From NCBI RefSeq assembly GCF_013277515.1, contig NZ_VMNB01000013.1:1-63700 (forward strand): a DNA stretch of 63,700 nt, written 5' to 3'. The notes beneath the pieces were generated by a model that saw only the letters and a list, made by a program, of their open reading frames with translations, was not told the DNA's origin and made no database searches. Made by a program: the position numbers and the translations under genes. This DNA comes from Streptococcus sp. k-402 (GTDB lineage: Bacteria; Bacillota; Bacilli; Lactobacillales; Streptococcaceae). Of the stretch, positions 28,621 to 38,620 are shown one piece after another (the stretch's first letter is position 1; the number at the start of each line of letters is the position of its first letter).

Positions 28621-29943
28621 ATGAACAATATTTTAACGTTTTTAGAAACGAAAGTCGCTCCGTTTGGTGAAAAAGTTGGCAACCAACGGCATTTGAAAGC
28701 TATTCGTGAAGGATTTATGATGGCAATGCCTTTGATTTTAGTCGGCTCTTTATTTCTTATTCTAATCAGTTGGCCTCAAGAGGCTTTTACAAATTGGCTG
28801 AATAGTGTTGGATTGCTAAGTATCTTGACAACTATGAATCAGTCAACAGTAGCGATTATCTCCTTGGTCGCTTGTTTCGGTATTGCCTACAGGTTGTCGG
28901 AAGGATATGGTACAGATGGTCCGTCGGCAGGGATCATAGCCTTATCCAGTTTTGTATTGATGGCACCTCGTTTTTCGAGTATGGTTTATGATAAAAATGG
29001 GGAGCAGGTCAAGCAGTTATTTGGCGGCGCAATACCATTTTCTAGCCTGAATGCATCTTCTTTATTTATGGCGATTACCATTGGATTGGTTACAGCAGAG
29101 ATTTATCGTATGTTTATCCAGCGCGGAATTACGATAAAAATGCCAAGTGGTGTCCCAGATGTAGTAAGTAAATCATTTTCAGCTCTTTTACCTGGTTTTA
29201 CTACTTTTGTTTTGTGGGCTCTGGTCTTAAAAGGTCTTGAAGCGGCAGGAGTTGCAGGAGGTCTCAACGGACTTTTAGGTGCAATTGTTGGAACACCGCT
29301 TAAGTTAATTGCAGGAACGCTTCCAGGTATGATTCTATGTGTTATTGTAAACTCATTCTTTTGGTTCTGTGGAGTTAATGGGGGACAAGTTTTAAATGCT
29401 TTTGTAGACCCAGTTTGGTTACAATTTACTACAGAAAACCAAGAAGCTGTGGCTGCAGGACAAACCCTACAACACATTATTACATTACCGTTTAAAGATT
29501 TATTTGTATTTATTGGTGGCGGTGGAGCGACTATTGGTCTTGCGATTTGTCTCTTCCTATTTAGTAAGAGTCGTGCTAATAAAACATTAGGTAAGCTAGC
29601 TATTATACCGTCTATCTTTAATATCAATACAGCTATTCTATTTACGTTTCCAACGGTTTTAAATCCGATTATGCTGATTCCGTTTATTGCTACTCCTACA
29701 ATCAATGCCTTAATTACCTATGTATCAATGGCTGTAGGATTAGTACCTTATACAACAGGTGTAATCCTTCCGTGGACAATGCCACCGATCATAGGAGGAT
29801 TCCTTGCGACAGGGGCTAGTTGGCGAGGAGCTCTATTACAAGTTGTGTTAATTTTGGTTTCTGTGGCAATTTATTATCCATTCTTCAAAATTGCAGATAA
29901 ACGCAATCTTGAAAAAGAAAAAGCTACTGTTGGAGGGAAATAA
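28621..29943 (+). CDS. PTS EIIC, lactose/cellobiose family
   Basis: A 440-residue membrane permease of the lactose/cellobiose/N,N'-diacetylchitobiose PTS family. It begins MNNILTFLETKVAPFGEKVGNQRHLKAIREGFM, typical of CelB-type EIIC, and has about eight to ten hydrophobic segments and the conserved NTAILFTFPTVLNPIMLIPF and ILPWTMPPIIGGFLATG regions. No EIIA or EIIB domain is fused. A GTG at 28618 directly precedes the ATG; I chose the ATG. It must borrow EIIA and EIIB from elsewhere, perhaps from the lac genes downstream. Confidence 0.94.
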   Translation: MNNILTFLETKVAPFGEKVGNQRHLKAIREGFMMAMPLILVGSLFLILISWPQEAFTNWLNSVGLLSILTTMNQSTVAIISLVACFGIAYRLSEGYGTDGPSAGIIALSSFVLMAPRFSSMVYDKNGEQVKQLFGGAIPFSSLNASSLFMAITIGLVTAEIYRMFIQRGITIKMPSGVPDVVSKSFSALLPGFTTFVLWALVLKGLEAAGVAGGLNGLLGAIVGTPLKLIAGTLPGMILCVIVNSFFWFCGVNGGQVLNAFVDPVWLQFTTENQEAVAAGQTLQHIITLPFKDLFVFIGGGGATIGLAICLFLFSKSRANKTLGKLAIIPSIFNINTAILFTFPTVLNPIMLIPFIATPTINALITYVSMAVGLVPYTTGVILPWTMPPIIGGFLATGASWRGALLQVVLILVSVAIYYPFFKIADKRNLEKEKATVGGK

Positions 29944-29944
29944 G

Positions 29945-31831
29945 ATGGTTATCAGAGTATTTGATCAGCAGAAAAATGCTTATTCTAGCTTCGCCTTAGA
30001 GGAATTGAGTTACTATATGAATCGGGTCTTTAAGACTGACATAGAACTTGTCGAGGAGAAGGAAGCGGATATTTTTGTAGGATTAGTCAATAAAGAGGAT
30101 AGAAAAGACCATGTTCTTATCTCATTAGACAAGGGTAAGGGAAGAATTGAGTCTAATACAATTGTAGGTTTACTTATTGGAATTTACCGAATGTTTCATG
30201 AATTTGGGGTTGTGTATACTAGACCAGGGCGCGGACATGACTTTGTTCCAGAGTTACGATTTGAAGATTTTTTAGATAAACAGCTATCTATAGATGAAAC
30301 AGCCAGTTACTATCATAGGGGAGTATGTATAGAGGGAGCGGATTCATTTGAAAATATACTAGATTTCATTGATTGGCTACCTAAGATTGGGATGAACAGT
30401 TTTTTCATTCAGTTTGAAAATCCTTACTCTTTTTTGAAACGTTGGTATGAACATGAATTTAATCCATATCTAAATAAAGAAAAATTCTCAAATGAATTAG
30501 TACAAGAATTGAGTGATAGGTTGGATAAAGAATTGCAAAAAAGAGGTCTTATTCATCATCGTGTTGGTCATGGATGGACAGGAGAGGTTTTAGGTTATTC
30601 TTCAAAATTTGGCTGGGAATCAGGTCTTAGTATTTCAGAGGAGAAGAAACCCTATGTCGCTGAAATAAACGGGAAACGAGAATTGTTTAATACGGCTCCG
30701 ATTTTAACCAGCCTGGATTTTTCAAATCCAGATGTGGCGGATAAGATGGTAGAAATTATTACGGATTATGCCAAGAAAAGACCTGATGTGAATTACTTAC
30801 ATGTATGGTTGTCGGATGCTCGTAATAATATTTGTGAATGCAAAAACTGTAGACAAGAATTGGTTTCGGATCAGTATATTCGTATTCTCAATCAATTGGA
30901 TAGGGCTTTAATGAGTGAGGGATTAGATACAAAGATTTGTTTTCTGCTTTACCATGAGTTGTTATGGGCACCTCAGAAAGAAAAATTAGATAATCCTGAA
31001 CGCTTTACCATGATGTTTGCACCGATTACAAGAACATTTGAAATGAGTTATGCAGATGTAGATTTTGACAATTCCATACCTACGCCTAAACCTTATCTGC
31101 GTAATAAAATTATACTTCCGAATTCTCTTGAGGAAAATTTATCTTATCTTTTTGAGTGGCAAAAAACATTTAAAGGAGATAGTTTCGTATATGACTATCC
31201 TTTAGGGCGTGCTCATTATGGCGATTTAGGCTATATGAAAATTAGTCAAACTATTTACAGAGATGTATCTTATCTTTCCAACCTACATTTGAACGGTTAC
31301 ATTTCTTGTCAAGAATTACGTGCAGGATTCCCTCATAATTTTCCTAATTATGTTATGGGGCAAATGCTCTGGAAGAAGACAAGAAGTTATGAAGAATTGA
31401 TTGAAGAATACTTTTCTGCTTTGTATGGATCAAATTGGCAGTCTGTTGTTGAATATTTAGAAAAATTATCTAGTTATTCCTCATGTGATTATTTTAATGC
31501 AATTGGCAGTCGTCAAAATGATGTTTTAGCGAATCATTATTATATAGCTTACAATCTAGCTGATAATTTTTTACCAATTATTGAGGAAAATATTTCTAAG
31601 TTATTAAATAGTCAAAAGGATGAATGGAAACAGCTCAGTTATCATCGTGAATATGTTGTTAAGATGGCGAAGGCTTTATATCTTCAAGCAACTGGAAAAA
31701 CAAGGCAAGCTCAAGATGAGTGGAAAAATGTTTTGAATTATATCCGTGGGCACGAATTACTATTCCAATCTAATTTGGATGTTTATCGTGTAATTGAAGT
31801 AGCAAAAAATTACGCTGGTTTCCACTTATAA
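29945..31831 (+). CDS. Glycosidase-like protein, GH67/GH20 N-domain plus DUF4838-type core
   Basis: A 628-residue cytoplasmic protein. Residues 1-110 resemble the N-terminal domain found in alpha-glucuronidases and hexosaminidases (ELSYYMNRVFKTDIELVEEKEADIFVG, then LLIGIYRMFHEFGVVY). The core starts RGVCIEGADSFENILDFIDWLPKIGMN and continues with HVWLSDARNNICECKNC, as in DUF4838-type proteins with a predicted TIM-barrel. No signal peptide is present, so its substrate is probably taken up, perhaps phosphorylated, by the adjacent PTS. It follows the EIIC after one base, with a GGAGGG site. The exact activity is unknown. Confidence 0.75.
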   Translation: MVIRVFDQQKNAYSSFALEELSYYMNRVFKTDIELVEEKEADIFVGLVNKEDRKDHVLISLDKGKGRIESNTIVGLLIGIYRMFHEFGVVYTRPGRGHDFVPELRFEDFLDKQLSIDETASYYHRGVCIEGADSFENILDFIDWLPKIGMNSFFIQFENPYSFLKRWYEHEFNPYLNKEKFSNELVQELSDRLDKELQKRGLIHHRVGHGWTGEVLGYSSKFGWESGLSISEEKKPYVAEINGKRELFNTAPILTSLDFSNPDVADKMVEIITDYAKKRPDVNYLHVWLSDARNNICECKNCRQELVSDQYIRILNQLDRALMSEGLDTKICFLLYHELLWAPQKEKLDNPERFTMMFAPITRTFEMSYADVDFDNSIPTPKPYLRNKIILPNSLEENLSYLFEWQKTFKGDSFVYDYPLGRAHYGDLGYMKISQTIYRDVSYLSNLHLNGYISCQELRAGFPHNFPNYVMGQMLWKKTRSYEELIEEYFSALYGSNWQSVVEYLEKLSSYSSCDYFNAIGSRQNDVLANHYYIAYNLADNFLPIIEENISKLLNSQKDEWKQLSYHREYVVKMAKALYLQATGKTRQAQDEWKNVLNYIRGHELLFQSNLDVYRVIEVAKNYAGFHL

Positions 31832-31871
31832 ATCATAAGTATAGAAAATGAACTAAGGTATTCAGAGAAGA

Positions 31872-31922
31872 TTGATCCTAAATATTATGAAATTTAAGGA
31901 TTTTTAAGATATTTAGGGTCAA
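31872..31922 (+). repeat. Long inverted repeat inside the PTS operon
   Basis: TTGATCCTAAATAT (31872-31885) pairs with ATATTTAGGGTCAA (31909-31922), a 14-base arm with one G:U pair and a 23-base loop, in the 167-base gap between the glycosidase-like gene and lacF. It lacks a U tail, so it may stabilise or cleave mRNA rather than terminate it. Confidence 0.6.
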
Positions 31923-31998
31923 CTTTCTATTTGTATCGTAGCGAAGTCATTTTAATAATGATGTGTGAAAGATGGATCAAGATTGAGGAGGAAGAAAG

Positions 31999-32343
31999 AT
32001 GAAATCAAAAGAAGAAATAAATATGCTTGGTTTTACAATTGTCGCTTACGCAGGAGATGCAAGGTCAGATTTGATGGATGCTTTGGCGTTTGCGAGAGAT
32101 GGATATTTTGAACAGGCAAGAGAATTGGTTGAGTCTGCAAACGACTCAATAGTATCTGCCCATCGAGAACAGACTAATTTATTAGCGGAGGAGGCATCTG
32201 GAGATAATTTTGAAGTGAGTTTTATCATGATTCATGGTCAAGATACCTTGATGACAACGATGCTATTGTATGATCAGGTAAAGTTTTTTATTGATGAATA
32301 TGAACGAATTCGAAAGATTGAAGAACACATTGGTTTGCAATGA
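31999..32343 (+). CDS. lacF: PTS EIIA, lactose/cellobiose type
   Basis: A 114-residue trimeric-type EIIA that passes phosphate from HPr to EIIB. The catalytic His is His79 in FIMIHGQDTLMTTMLL, and the N-terminal helix GFTIVAYAGDARSDLMDAL and EEASG loop are typical of LacF/CelC. The ATG has a strong GGAGGAAG site. It is followed by lacG after nine bases. Confidence 0.93.
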   Translation: MKSKEEINMLGFTIVAYAGDARSDLMDALAFARDGYFEQARELVESANDSIVSAHREQTNLLAEEASGDNFEVSFIMIHGQDTLMTTMLLYDQVKFFIDEYERIRKIEEHIGLQ

Positions 32344-32352
32344 GGATTAGTC

Positions 32353-33765
32353 ATGGAAAATTTACAGGTTAATGCCCTACCAAAAGAGTTTTTATTAGGA
32401 GCAGCCACCGCTGCTTATCAAGTGGAGGGTGCAACTAGGGTAGATGGCAAAGGAATAAATATGTGGGATGTTTATTTGCAAGAAAATAGTCCGTTCTTAC
32501 CAGATCCAGCTAGTGATTTTTATTATCGTTACGAAGAAGATATAGCCTTGGCGGCAGAACATGGTTTACAGGCTTTGCGCTTATCTATTTCTTGGGTTCG
32601 CATATTTCCTGATATAGATGGGGAGCCTAATATATTGGCTGTTCAGTATTACCATAGAGTATTTCAGTCCTGCTTAAAATATAATGTGATTCCGTTTGTT
32701 TCTTTACATCATTTTGATTCGCCTCAGAAAATGTTAGAAACAGGGGATTGGTTGAATAGAGGGAATATTGATCGTTTCATACGATATGCTCGCTTTTGTT
32801 TTCAAGAATTTACAGAAGTCAAGCATTGGTTTACAATCAATGAACTGATGTCTCTTGCTGCAGGTCAATATATAGGAGGTCAGTTTCCTCCAAATCACCA
32901 TTTTCAATTATCTGAAGCAAATCAAGCGAATCATAATATGTTGTTGGCGCATGCTCGTGCAGTCCTCGAATTTCATCAATTAGGGATTGAGGGAAAGGTA
33001 GGTTGTATTCATGCTTTAAAACCAGGCTATCCTATTGATGGGCAAAAAGAAAATATGTTGGCAGCTAAACGGTATGATGTTTATAATAATAAATTTCTAT
33101 TAGATGGAACTTTTTTGGGCTACTACAGTGATGACACGCTTTTTCACTTGAATCAAATATTGGAAGCTAATAATTCTAGCTTTATTATTGAAGATGGTGA
33201 TTTAGAAATTATGAAAAGAGCTGCACCTCTTAATACGATGTTTGGGATGAATTATTATCGTTCAGAATTTATTAGTGAATACAAAGGTGAAAATAGACAA
33301 GAATTTAATTCAACAGGAATAAAAGGACAGTCCTCTTTTAAATTAAATGCTCTAGGTGAATTTGTAAAAAAGCCTGGTATTCCGACAACAGATTGGGATT
33401 GGAATATTTATCCTCAAGGCTTATTTGATATGTTGCTTCGTATCAAAGAAGAATATCCTCAACATCCGGTCATTTATTTAACTGAAAATGGTACAGCCCT
33501 TAAAGAGGTTAAGCCAGAGGGCGAGAATGATATTATTGATGACAGTAAGAGAATCCGTTATATTGAGCAACATTTACACAAAGTTTTAGAGGCTCGAGAT
33601 AGGGGAGTCAATATTCAAGGCTATTTTATATGGTCTTTGCAAGATCAATTTTCTTGGGCGAATGGCTACAATAAGCGATATGGTCTTTTCTTTGTTGATT
33701 ATGAAACACAGAAGAGATATATTAAGAAAAGTGCTCTTTGGGTAAAAGGGCTAAAACGGAATTAA
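32353..33765 (+). CDS. lacG: 6-phospho-beta-galactosidase/glucosidase, GH1
   Basis: A 470-residue family 1 glycosidase that hydrolyses phosphorylated disaccharides delivered by the PTS. It has the GH1 N-terminal FLLGAATAAYQVEGA, acid/base Glu164 in FTINEL and nucleophile Glu378 in YLTENG. Its position between lacF and lacE supports a 6-phospho-beta-galactosidase (a second, LacG-2-like copy), but 6-phospho-beta-glucosidase cannot be excluded by sequence alone. Confidence 0.9.
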   Translation: MENLQVNALPKEFLLGAATAAYQVEGATRVDGKGINMWDVYLQENSPFLPDPASDFYYRYEEDIALAAEHGLQALRLSISWVRIFPDIDGEPNILAVQYYHRVFQSCLKYNVIPFVSLHHFDSPQKMLETGDWLNRGNIDRFIRYARFCFQEFTEVKHWFTINELMSLAAGQYIGGQFPPNHHFQLSEANQANHNMLLAHARAVLEFHQLGIEGKVGCIHALKPGYPIDGQKENMLAAKRYDVYNNKFLLDGTFLGYYSDDTLFHLNQILEANNSSFIIEDGDLEIMKRAAPLNTMFGMNYYRSEFISEYKGENRQEFNSTGIKGQSSFKLNALGEFVKKPGIPTTDWDWNIYPQGLFDMLLRIKEEYPQHPVIYLTENGTALKEVKPEGENDIIDDSKRIRYIEQHLHKVLEARDRGVNIQGYFIWSLQDQFSWANGYNKRYGLFFVDYETQKRYIKKSALWVKGLKRN

Positions 33766-33834
33766 GGTTAGCGATTTGACTGATATTTAATATGTTTTAA
33801 CTATGAGCTTAAATTTTTTACAGGAGGAGTTTTT

Positions 33835-35514
33835 ATGGATAAGCTAGTCGCTGCCATTGAAAAGCAACAAGGGAAATTTGAAAAAATTTCTACTAATAAT
33901 TATATGATGGCTATTAAAGATGGATTCATTGCTACTATGCCTTTAATTATGTTTTCAAGCTTTTTGATGATTATTATTATGATTCCTAAAAATTTCGGAG
34001 TAGAGTTACCGAGTCCAGCTATTGCCTGGATGAGGAAAGTGTATATGCTAACCATGGGAGTTTTGGGTGTTATTGTTTCAGGGACAGTTGCAAAGTCATT
34101 GGCTGGAAATGTTAATAGAAAAATGCCTCCTGGAAAGGTAATAAATGATACTTCTGCAATGTTGGCGGCCATATGTGGCTATCTTGTATTAACTGTAACG
34201 CTTGTAGTTGATGAGAAGACGGGATCTACAAGTTTGTCGACAAACTATTTAGGATCTCAAGGATTGATAACTTCGTTTGTCAGTGCCTTTATTACTGTAA
34301 ATGTTTACCGATTCTGTATTAAGCGAGACATTACTATTCATTTACCTAAGGAAGTTCCTGGGGCTATATCACAAGCTTTTAGAGATATTTTTCCTTTTTC
34401 TTTTGTTTTACTTATTAGTGGTTTGTTAGATATTGTATCTCGGTTTAGTTTAGATGTTCCTTTTGCCCAAGTATTTCAACAACTATTGACTCCTATTTTT
34501 AAGGGTGCAGAATCATATCCTGCTATGATGTTGATTTGGTTTATGTGTGCTTTGCTTTGGTTTGTTGGAATTCATGGACCATCTATTGTCTTACCTGCTG
34601 TTACAGCTTTACAACTGAGCAATATGGAAGAGAATGCTCAACTCCTTGCAAATGGGCAGTTCCCTTATCATTCTTTAACACCTAATTTCGGGAATTATAT
34701 CGCTGCTATTGGAGGAACGGGGGCTACCTTTGTTGTACCATTTATTTTGATTTTCTTTATGCGGTCTAAACAATTAAAATCGGTAGGTAAAGCTACAATT
34801 ACTCCTGTTTTATTTGCTGTAAATGAACCTCTTCTATTTGGTATGCCTGTTATTTTGAATCCCTATCTTTTTGTCCCTTTTTTGATGACTCCACCAGTGA
34901 ATGTATTTCTAGGAAAGGTCTTTATTGATTTCTTTGGAATGAATGGATTTTATATCCAGTTACCTTGGGCCTTTCCTGGTCCCTTGGGATTGTTAATTGG
35001 AACGAATTTTCAACCTATCTCCTTTGTATTTTTATCTTTGATTTTAGTTGTCGACATATTGATTTATTTACCATTCTGTAGAGCGTATGATAGACAGTTA
35101 CTGATGAAAGAAGATGTTTCAAGCTCAAATGATATTATTTTAGAGGAGGATACAAGTGAAATAATGCCTGGTGAGTTAGATGAAATAAAAAGTAAGGAGT
35201 TGAAAGTACTGGTTCTTTGTGCAGGGTCTGGAACAAGTGCGCAATTAGCCAATGCAATTAACGAGGGGGCTCAATTAGCAGAAGTTAGAGTGATTGCGAA
35301 TTCAGGAGCGTACGGAGCTCATTATGATATTATGGGTGTTTATGATTTGATCATTCTGGCTCCACAAGTTCGGAGTTATTATAGAGAGATGAAGGTGGAT
35401 GCAGAAAGATTAGGTATTCAGATAGTTGCTACCAGAGGAATGGAATATATTCATTTAACAAAGAATCCAAGTAAAGCCTTACAATTTGTATTGGAGCATT
35501 ACCAAGTTATGTAG
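33835..35514 (+). CDS. lacE: PTS EIICB, lactose type
   Basis: A 559-residue fusion: an EIIC membrane domain (about residues 1-430, with VNEPLLFGMPVILNPYLFVPF) joined through a Ser/acidic linker to an EIIB domain. The phosphocysteine is Cys462 in VLCAGSGTSAQLANAIN. It transports and phosphorylates a beta-galactoside or beta-glucoside. With lacF it forms a complete sugar-specific PTS. It is the last gene of the operon; a GGAGGAG site precedes the ATG. Confidence 0.94.
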   Translation: MDKLVAAIEKQQGKFEKISTNNYMMAIKDGFIATMPLIMFSSFLMIIIMIPKNFGVELPSPAIAWMRKVYMLTMGVLGVIVSGTVAKSLAGNVNRKMPPGKVINDTSAMLAAICGYLVLTVTLVVDEKTGSTSLSTNYLGSQGLITSFVSAFITVNVYRFCIKRDITIHLPKEVPGAISQAFRDIFPFSFVLLISGLLDIVSRFSLDVPFAQVFQQLLTPIFKGAESYPAMMLIWFMCALLWFVGIHGPSIVLPAVTALQLSNMEENAQLLANGQFPYHSLTPNFGNYIAAIGGTGATFVVPFILIFFMRSKQLKSVGKATITPVLFAVNEPLLFGMPVILNPYLFVPFLMTPPVNVFLGKVFIDFFGMNGFYIQLPWAFPGPLGLLIGTNFQPISFVFLSLILVVDILIYLPFCRAYDRQLLMKEDVSSSNDIILEEDTSEIMPGELDEIKSKELKVLVLCAGSGTSAQLANAINEGAQLAEVRVIANSGAYGAHYDIMGVYDLIILAPQVRSYYREMKVDAERLGIQIVATRGMEYIHLTKNPSKALQFVLEHYQVM

Positions 35515-35599
35515 TTAGTTTTTCCATCTTTTCTTTAAGTAAGGACTATGCGTAAAGAAAAGATGGGATTTAAAAACGTTCCCCCTTTTTTAATATAAG

Positions 35600-35643
35600 A
35601 ATCCCTCTTTCACAATTGTAAAAAGAGGGATTTTATATTTTAT
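35600..35643. terminator. Bidirectional terminator between lacE and trkH
   Basis: AATCCCTCTTT pairs with AAAGAGGGATTT, with T-rich tails on both sides. A second hairpin (CCATCTTTTCTTTA 35524-35537 with TAAAGAAAAGATGG 35553-35566) lies just before it. Confidence 0.8.
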
Positions 35644-37079
35644 CTCTTAGACCAAGTTCTCTTCATAAAGAGAAGGAGGATTGGGTAGATCTCCAAGCGC
35701 CCTGCAATCATTGCAAAGGAGAGGAGAATTTTTGAGATGGGACTAAAGATTGAGAAACTAGAAGTGGTTCCTAGAATAGGCCCGATGTTATTGAAACAGC
35801 TAAAGACAGCGCTGGTCACGACCAGAAAATCATTGCTATCTAGGCTGACAATAAAGATAAGCGATAGCAAAATCATAGCATAGATGACAAAGTACTTGAG
35901 AATCTTATGCTGGGTATCCTTGTCAATCACCGTTTTATTAACATGGAGGGTCAAAACACGGTGGGGAGATAGAATTGACAAAATTTGATTTTTGGCAATT
36001 TTTGAAAGGATGAGGCCTCGAATAATCTTGAGTCCACCTGCAGTTGATCCAGCAGAGCCACCGATTACCATGAGGAAGAGAAGGATAAACTGGGAGAAGA
36101 GGGGCCAGTTGGTAATGTCTCCGTAACCAAAACCAGTCGTTGTAATGATATTGGAAACTTGGAAGAAGGCCATTTCAAAGCTCTTGGAAAATCCTGGATA
36201 GAGATAGAGGGTATTAAGGCTAATCAAGCCTGTAGAAAGCAGTACAATGACCAAGTAAGCACGAAGTTCTTCGTCACCAAAGAAGGCTTTGACACGACGG
36301 AGCATGAGGTAGTAGTAGAGATTGAAATTTACCCCAAAAACCAGAACTCCGACACTAACCAGATAGGTAATTAGTGAGCTACCATAGTGGGCAATTCCGT
36401 CGTTATAGACGGTAAATCCTCCTGTACCTGCTGTCCCCATGGCAATGACAAAACTATCAAAAAGGGGCATGCCGGCTAGATAATAGATGATGACAAAGAG
36501 GGAGAAGAGAGCTAGATAAAGGAGATAGAGAATCTGGGCAGTATTTTTGAGTTTGGATACAACCTTGCCAAAAACAGGGCCAGGAACCTCAGCCTTCATC
36601 ACTTCTAGGTGGCTATTCTTGGCATTATCCATAATAGCAAGCGCAAAAACAAGCACCCCCATCCCTCCAATTAAGTGGGTAAAACTTCGCCAGAAGAGGA
36701 GGGAACGACTGAGAACAGAAACGTCGTTCAGAATAGTTGCTCCAGTAGTTGTAAAGCCCGAACTGATTTCAAAAAAGGCATCGATAACGCTGGGAATTTG
36801 TCTAGCAAAGACAAAGGGGAGACCACCAAAGAAGGACCAAAGGATCCAACAGAGGGCAACAATCAAGACTCCCTCCTTGGCATAAATTCGTTGATTTTTT
36901 GGCTTTTGTAAAATTCCTGAACCGCCTAGTAATACGAGAATCCCAATCGTTGTAAAGAGGGCTGTAAAGACTTGGCTCGATTCACGGTAATAGACAGCAA
37001 TCGCAACAGGAACTAAGAGGAGAACAGCTTCAATCAAAAGTAATTTTGAAAGGAGGTAGCGAATCATACTTTTATTCAT
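35640..37079 (-). CDS. trkH: Trk/Ktr potassium transporter membrane subunit
   Basis: A 479-residue potassium-channel-like transporter of the TrkH/KtrB superfamily, with about ten membrane segments. Selectivity-filter-like loops include SSGFTTTGATIL, GTAGTGGFTVYN and TTTGFGYGDI. Its gene lies three bases downstream of the regulatory subunit gene on the same strand, so the pair forms an operon. The length and loops favour TrkH over the shorter KtrB. Confidence 0.93.
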   Translation of the reverse strand: MNKSMIRYLLSKLLLIEAVLLLVPVAIAVYYRESSQVFTALFTTIGILVLLGGSGILQKPKNQRIYAKEGVLIVALCWILWSFFGGLPFVFARQIPSVIDAFFEISSGFTTTGATILNDVSVLSRSLLFWRSFTHLIGGMGVLVFALAIMDNAKNSHLEVMKAEVPGPVFGKVVSKLKNTAQILYLLYLALFSLFVIIYYLAGMPLFDSFVIAMGTAGTGGFTVYNDGIAHYGSSLITYLVSVGVLVFGVNFNLYYYLMLRRVKAFFGDEELRAYLVIVLLSTGLISLNTLYLYPGFSKSFEMAFFQVSNIITTTGFGYGDITNWPLFSQFILLFLMVIGGSAGSTAGGLKIIRGLILSKIAKNQILSILSPHRVLTLHVNKTVIDKDTQHKILKYFVIYAMILLSLIFIVSLDSNDFLVVTSAVFSCFNNIGPILGTTSSFSIFSPISKILLSFAMIAGRLEIYPILLLFMKRTWSKR

Positions 37080-37082
37080 TTC

Positions 37083-38432
37083 TTACCTCGCGATCAAGTC
37101 ATAAATCTTGGTGATGTTTGGCAACAAAGTTGTTACTAGGAGCTTGTCTCCAACTTCCAACATATCCTCCCCAGTTGGGAAAATAGTCTTGCCCTTTCGA
37201 ATAATGGCTGCAATAAGAACCCCTTTTTTCAATTTCAGTTGAGAAAGAGGTTTGGCAGTCATCTTATTAGCTTCCTTGATATGGAATTGCAGGGTTTCGA
37301 TTTGGCCATTGGCTAGATGGTGCATGGCTTGAAGGTCTGAATACTGGGCATTAACCCGACCACGAATAAAGTGCATAATCGTGTCTACGGCAATGCTTTT
37401 AGGGGTGATGATACTTGAAAAATCAGGCGCATTGATGATCTCGAGTAGACTGGTACGATTGACCTTGGTAATATTTTTCTGTACACCTACGCTGTCAAGG
37501 AACATAGAGGTAATCAGATTTTCCTCATCGACTCCTGTTAGAGTTGCAACGGCATCATAGTGTTGGGCGCTTTCTTCCAGCAGGATATCTTTTGCGGTAC
37601 CATCTCCTTGAACGATGTAGAGATTTGGGAATTTCTCGCTAAAGAAACTAGCGATTTCGGGATTGATTTCAATGACCTTAGTATCGATACGACTATCTTT
37701 GAGGATACCTAGTAGATAATAGGCAATTCTACCAGCTCCAACAATAAGAAGGCTCTTTACGGCACGAGATTTAAAATAATTATGGAAGAGCATCATGTCA
37801 ACACGGTTACCAGTGACAAAGATTCTATCTTTATCCTGTACAGTCATGTCACCGCTTGGAATGATAATTTGATGATCCCTCTCTATCGCACAGACAATGA
37901 CATTGCCAAATTTTTTCCGAAAATCAGAAATGGGCATTTGGCAAAGACCACTGGAGGATTTAACAGTGAATTCCATCAAGCTGACCCGTCCCCCAAAGAA
38001 ACGTTCGACAGATAGGGCGTTGGGGAAGTCAATGATATTCGCGATAGCGCGGGCAGCCAAGAGCTCAGGGTTAACGATAAGAGAAAAACCGAGAATATTC
38101 TTTTCCTTGAAATAAGAGTTAGAATATTCAGGGTTCCGCACCCGAACGATGGTCTCTTTAGCTCCCATTTTTTTGGCTAGAACGGCTGCAATCATGTTGA
38201 CTTCATCGTATTCAGTCAGGGCGATAAAGATATCACAATCCTGGACACTGGCTTGCTCAAGGATGGCAAAATCCGCCCCGTTACCAAGGATACCTATGAT
38301 ATCAAAGCGATTGACAATATGATTGAGGACGGCTTCGTCTTGCTCAATCAGCAAAACATCATGCTTTTCTGCAACCAAGGAGCGACAGAGGGCAAAACCA
38401 ACTTTTCCCCCTCCGACAAGGATAATTTTCAT
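37083..38432 (-). CDS. trkA: TrkA potassium uptake regulatory subunit
   Basis: A 449-residue protein with two RCK modules: an N-terminal Rossmann NAD-binding domain (MKIILVGGGKVGFALCRSL, GNGADFAILEQA) with a TrkA-C domain, and a second one from about residue 225 (SLLIVGAGRIAYYLLGIL, QGDGTAKDILLEE) with its own TrkA-C end. This gating ring binds NAD(H) or nucleotides and controls the membrane subunit encoded next. It is the first gene of the pair. Confidence 0.94.
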   Translation of the reverse strand: MKIILVGGGKVGFALCRSLVAEKHDVLLIEQDEAVLNHIVNRFDIIGILGNGADFAILEQASVQDCDIFIALTEYDEVNMIAAVLAKKMGAKETIVRVRNPEYSNSYFKEKNILGFSLIVNPELLAARAIANIIDFPNALSVERFFGGRVSLMEFTVKSSSGLCQMPISDFRKKFGNVIVCAIERDHQIIIPSGDMTVQDKDRIFVTGNRVDMMLFHNYFKSRAVKSLLIVGAGRIAYYLLGILKDSRIDTKVIEINPEIASFFSEKFPNLYIVQGDGTAKDILLEESAQHYDAVATLTGVDEENLITSMFLDSVGVQKNITKVNRTSLLEIINAPDFSSIITPKSIAVDTIMHFIRGRVNAQYSDLQAMHHLANGQIETLQFHIKEANKMTAKPLSQLKLKKGVLIAAIIRKGKTIFPTGEDMLEVGDKLLVTTLLPNITKIYDLIAR

Positions 38433-38620
38433 AATAAAACCTACTTTTTCATGATGTAACTATCATACCTTTTTTCAAGAAAAAATGCACCTACTAGCTA
38501 ATAACCAGAGCTTTTAGTAGGAAATTTGCTATAAGGTAAAACTATACCCTAACCAATTGAAATAGCTATTAGCGACTTTCTCTGAAATATGGTATGATAA
38601 AGGATATACAAGGAGATAAA

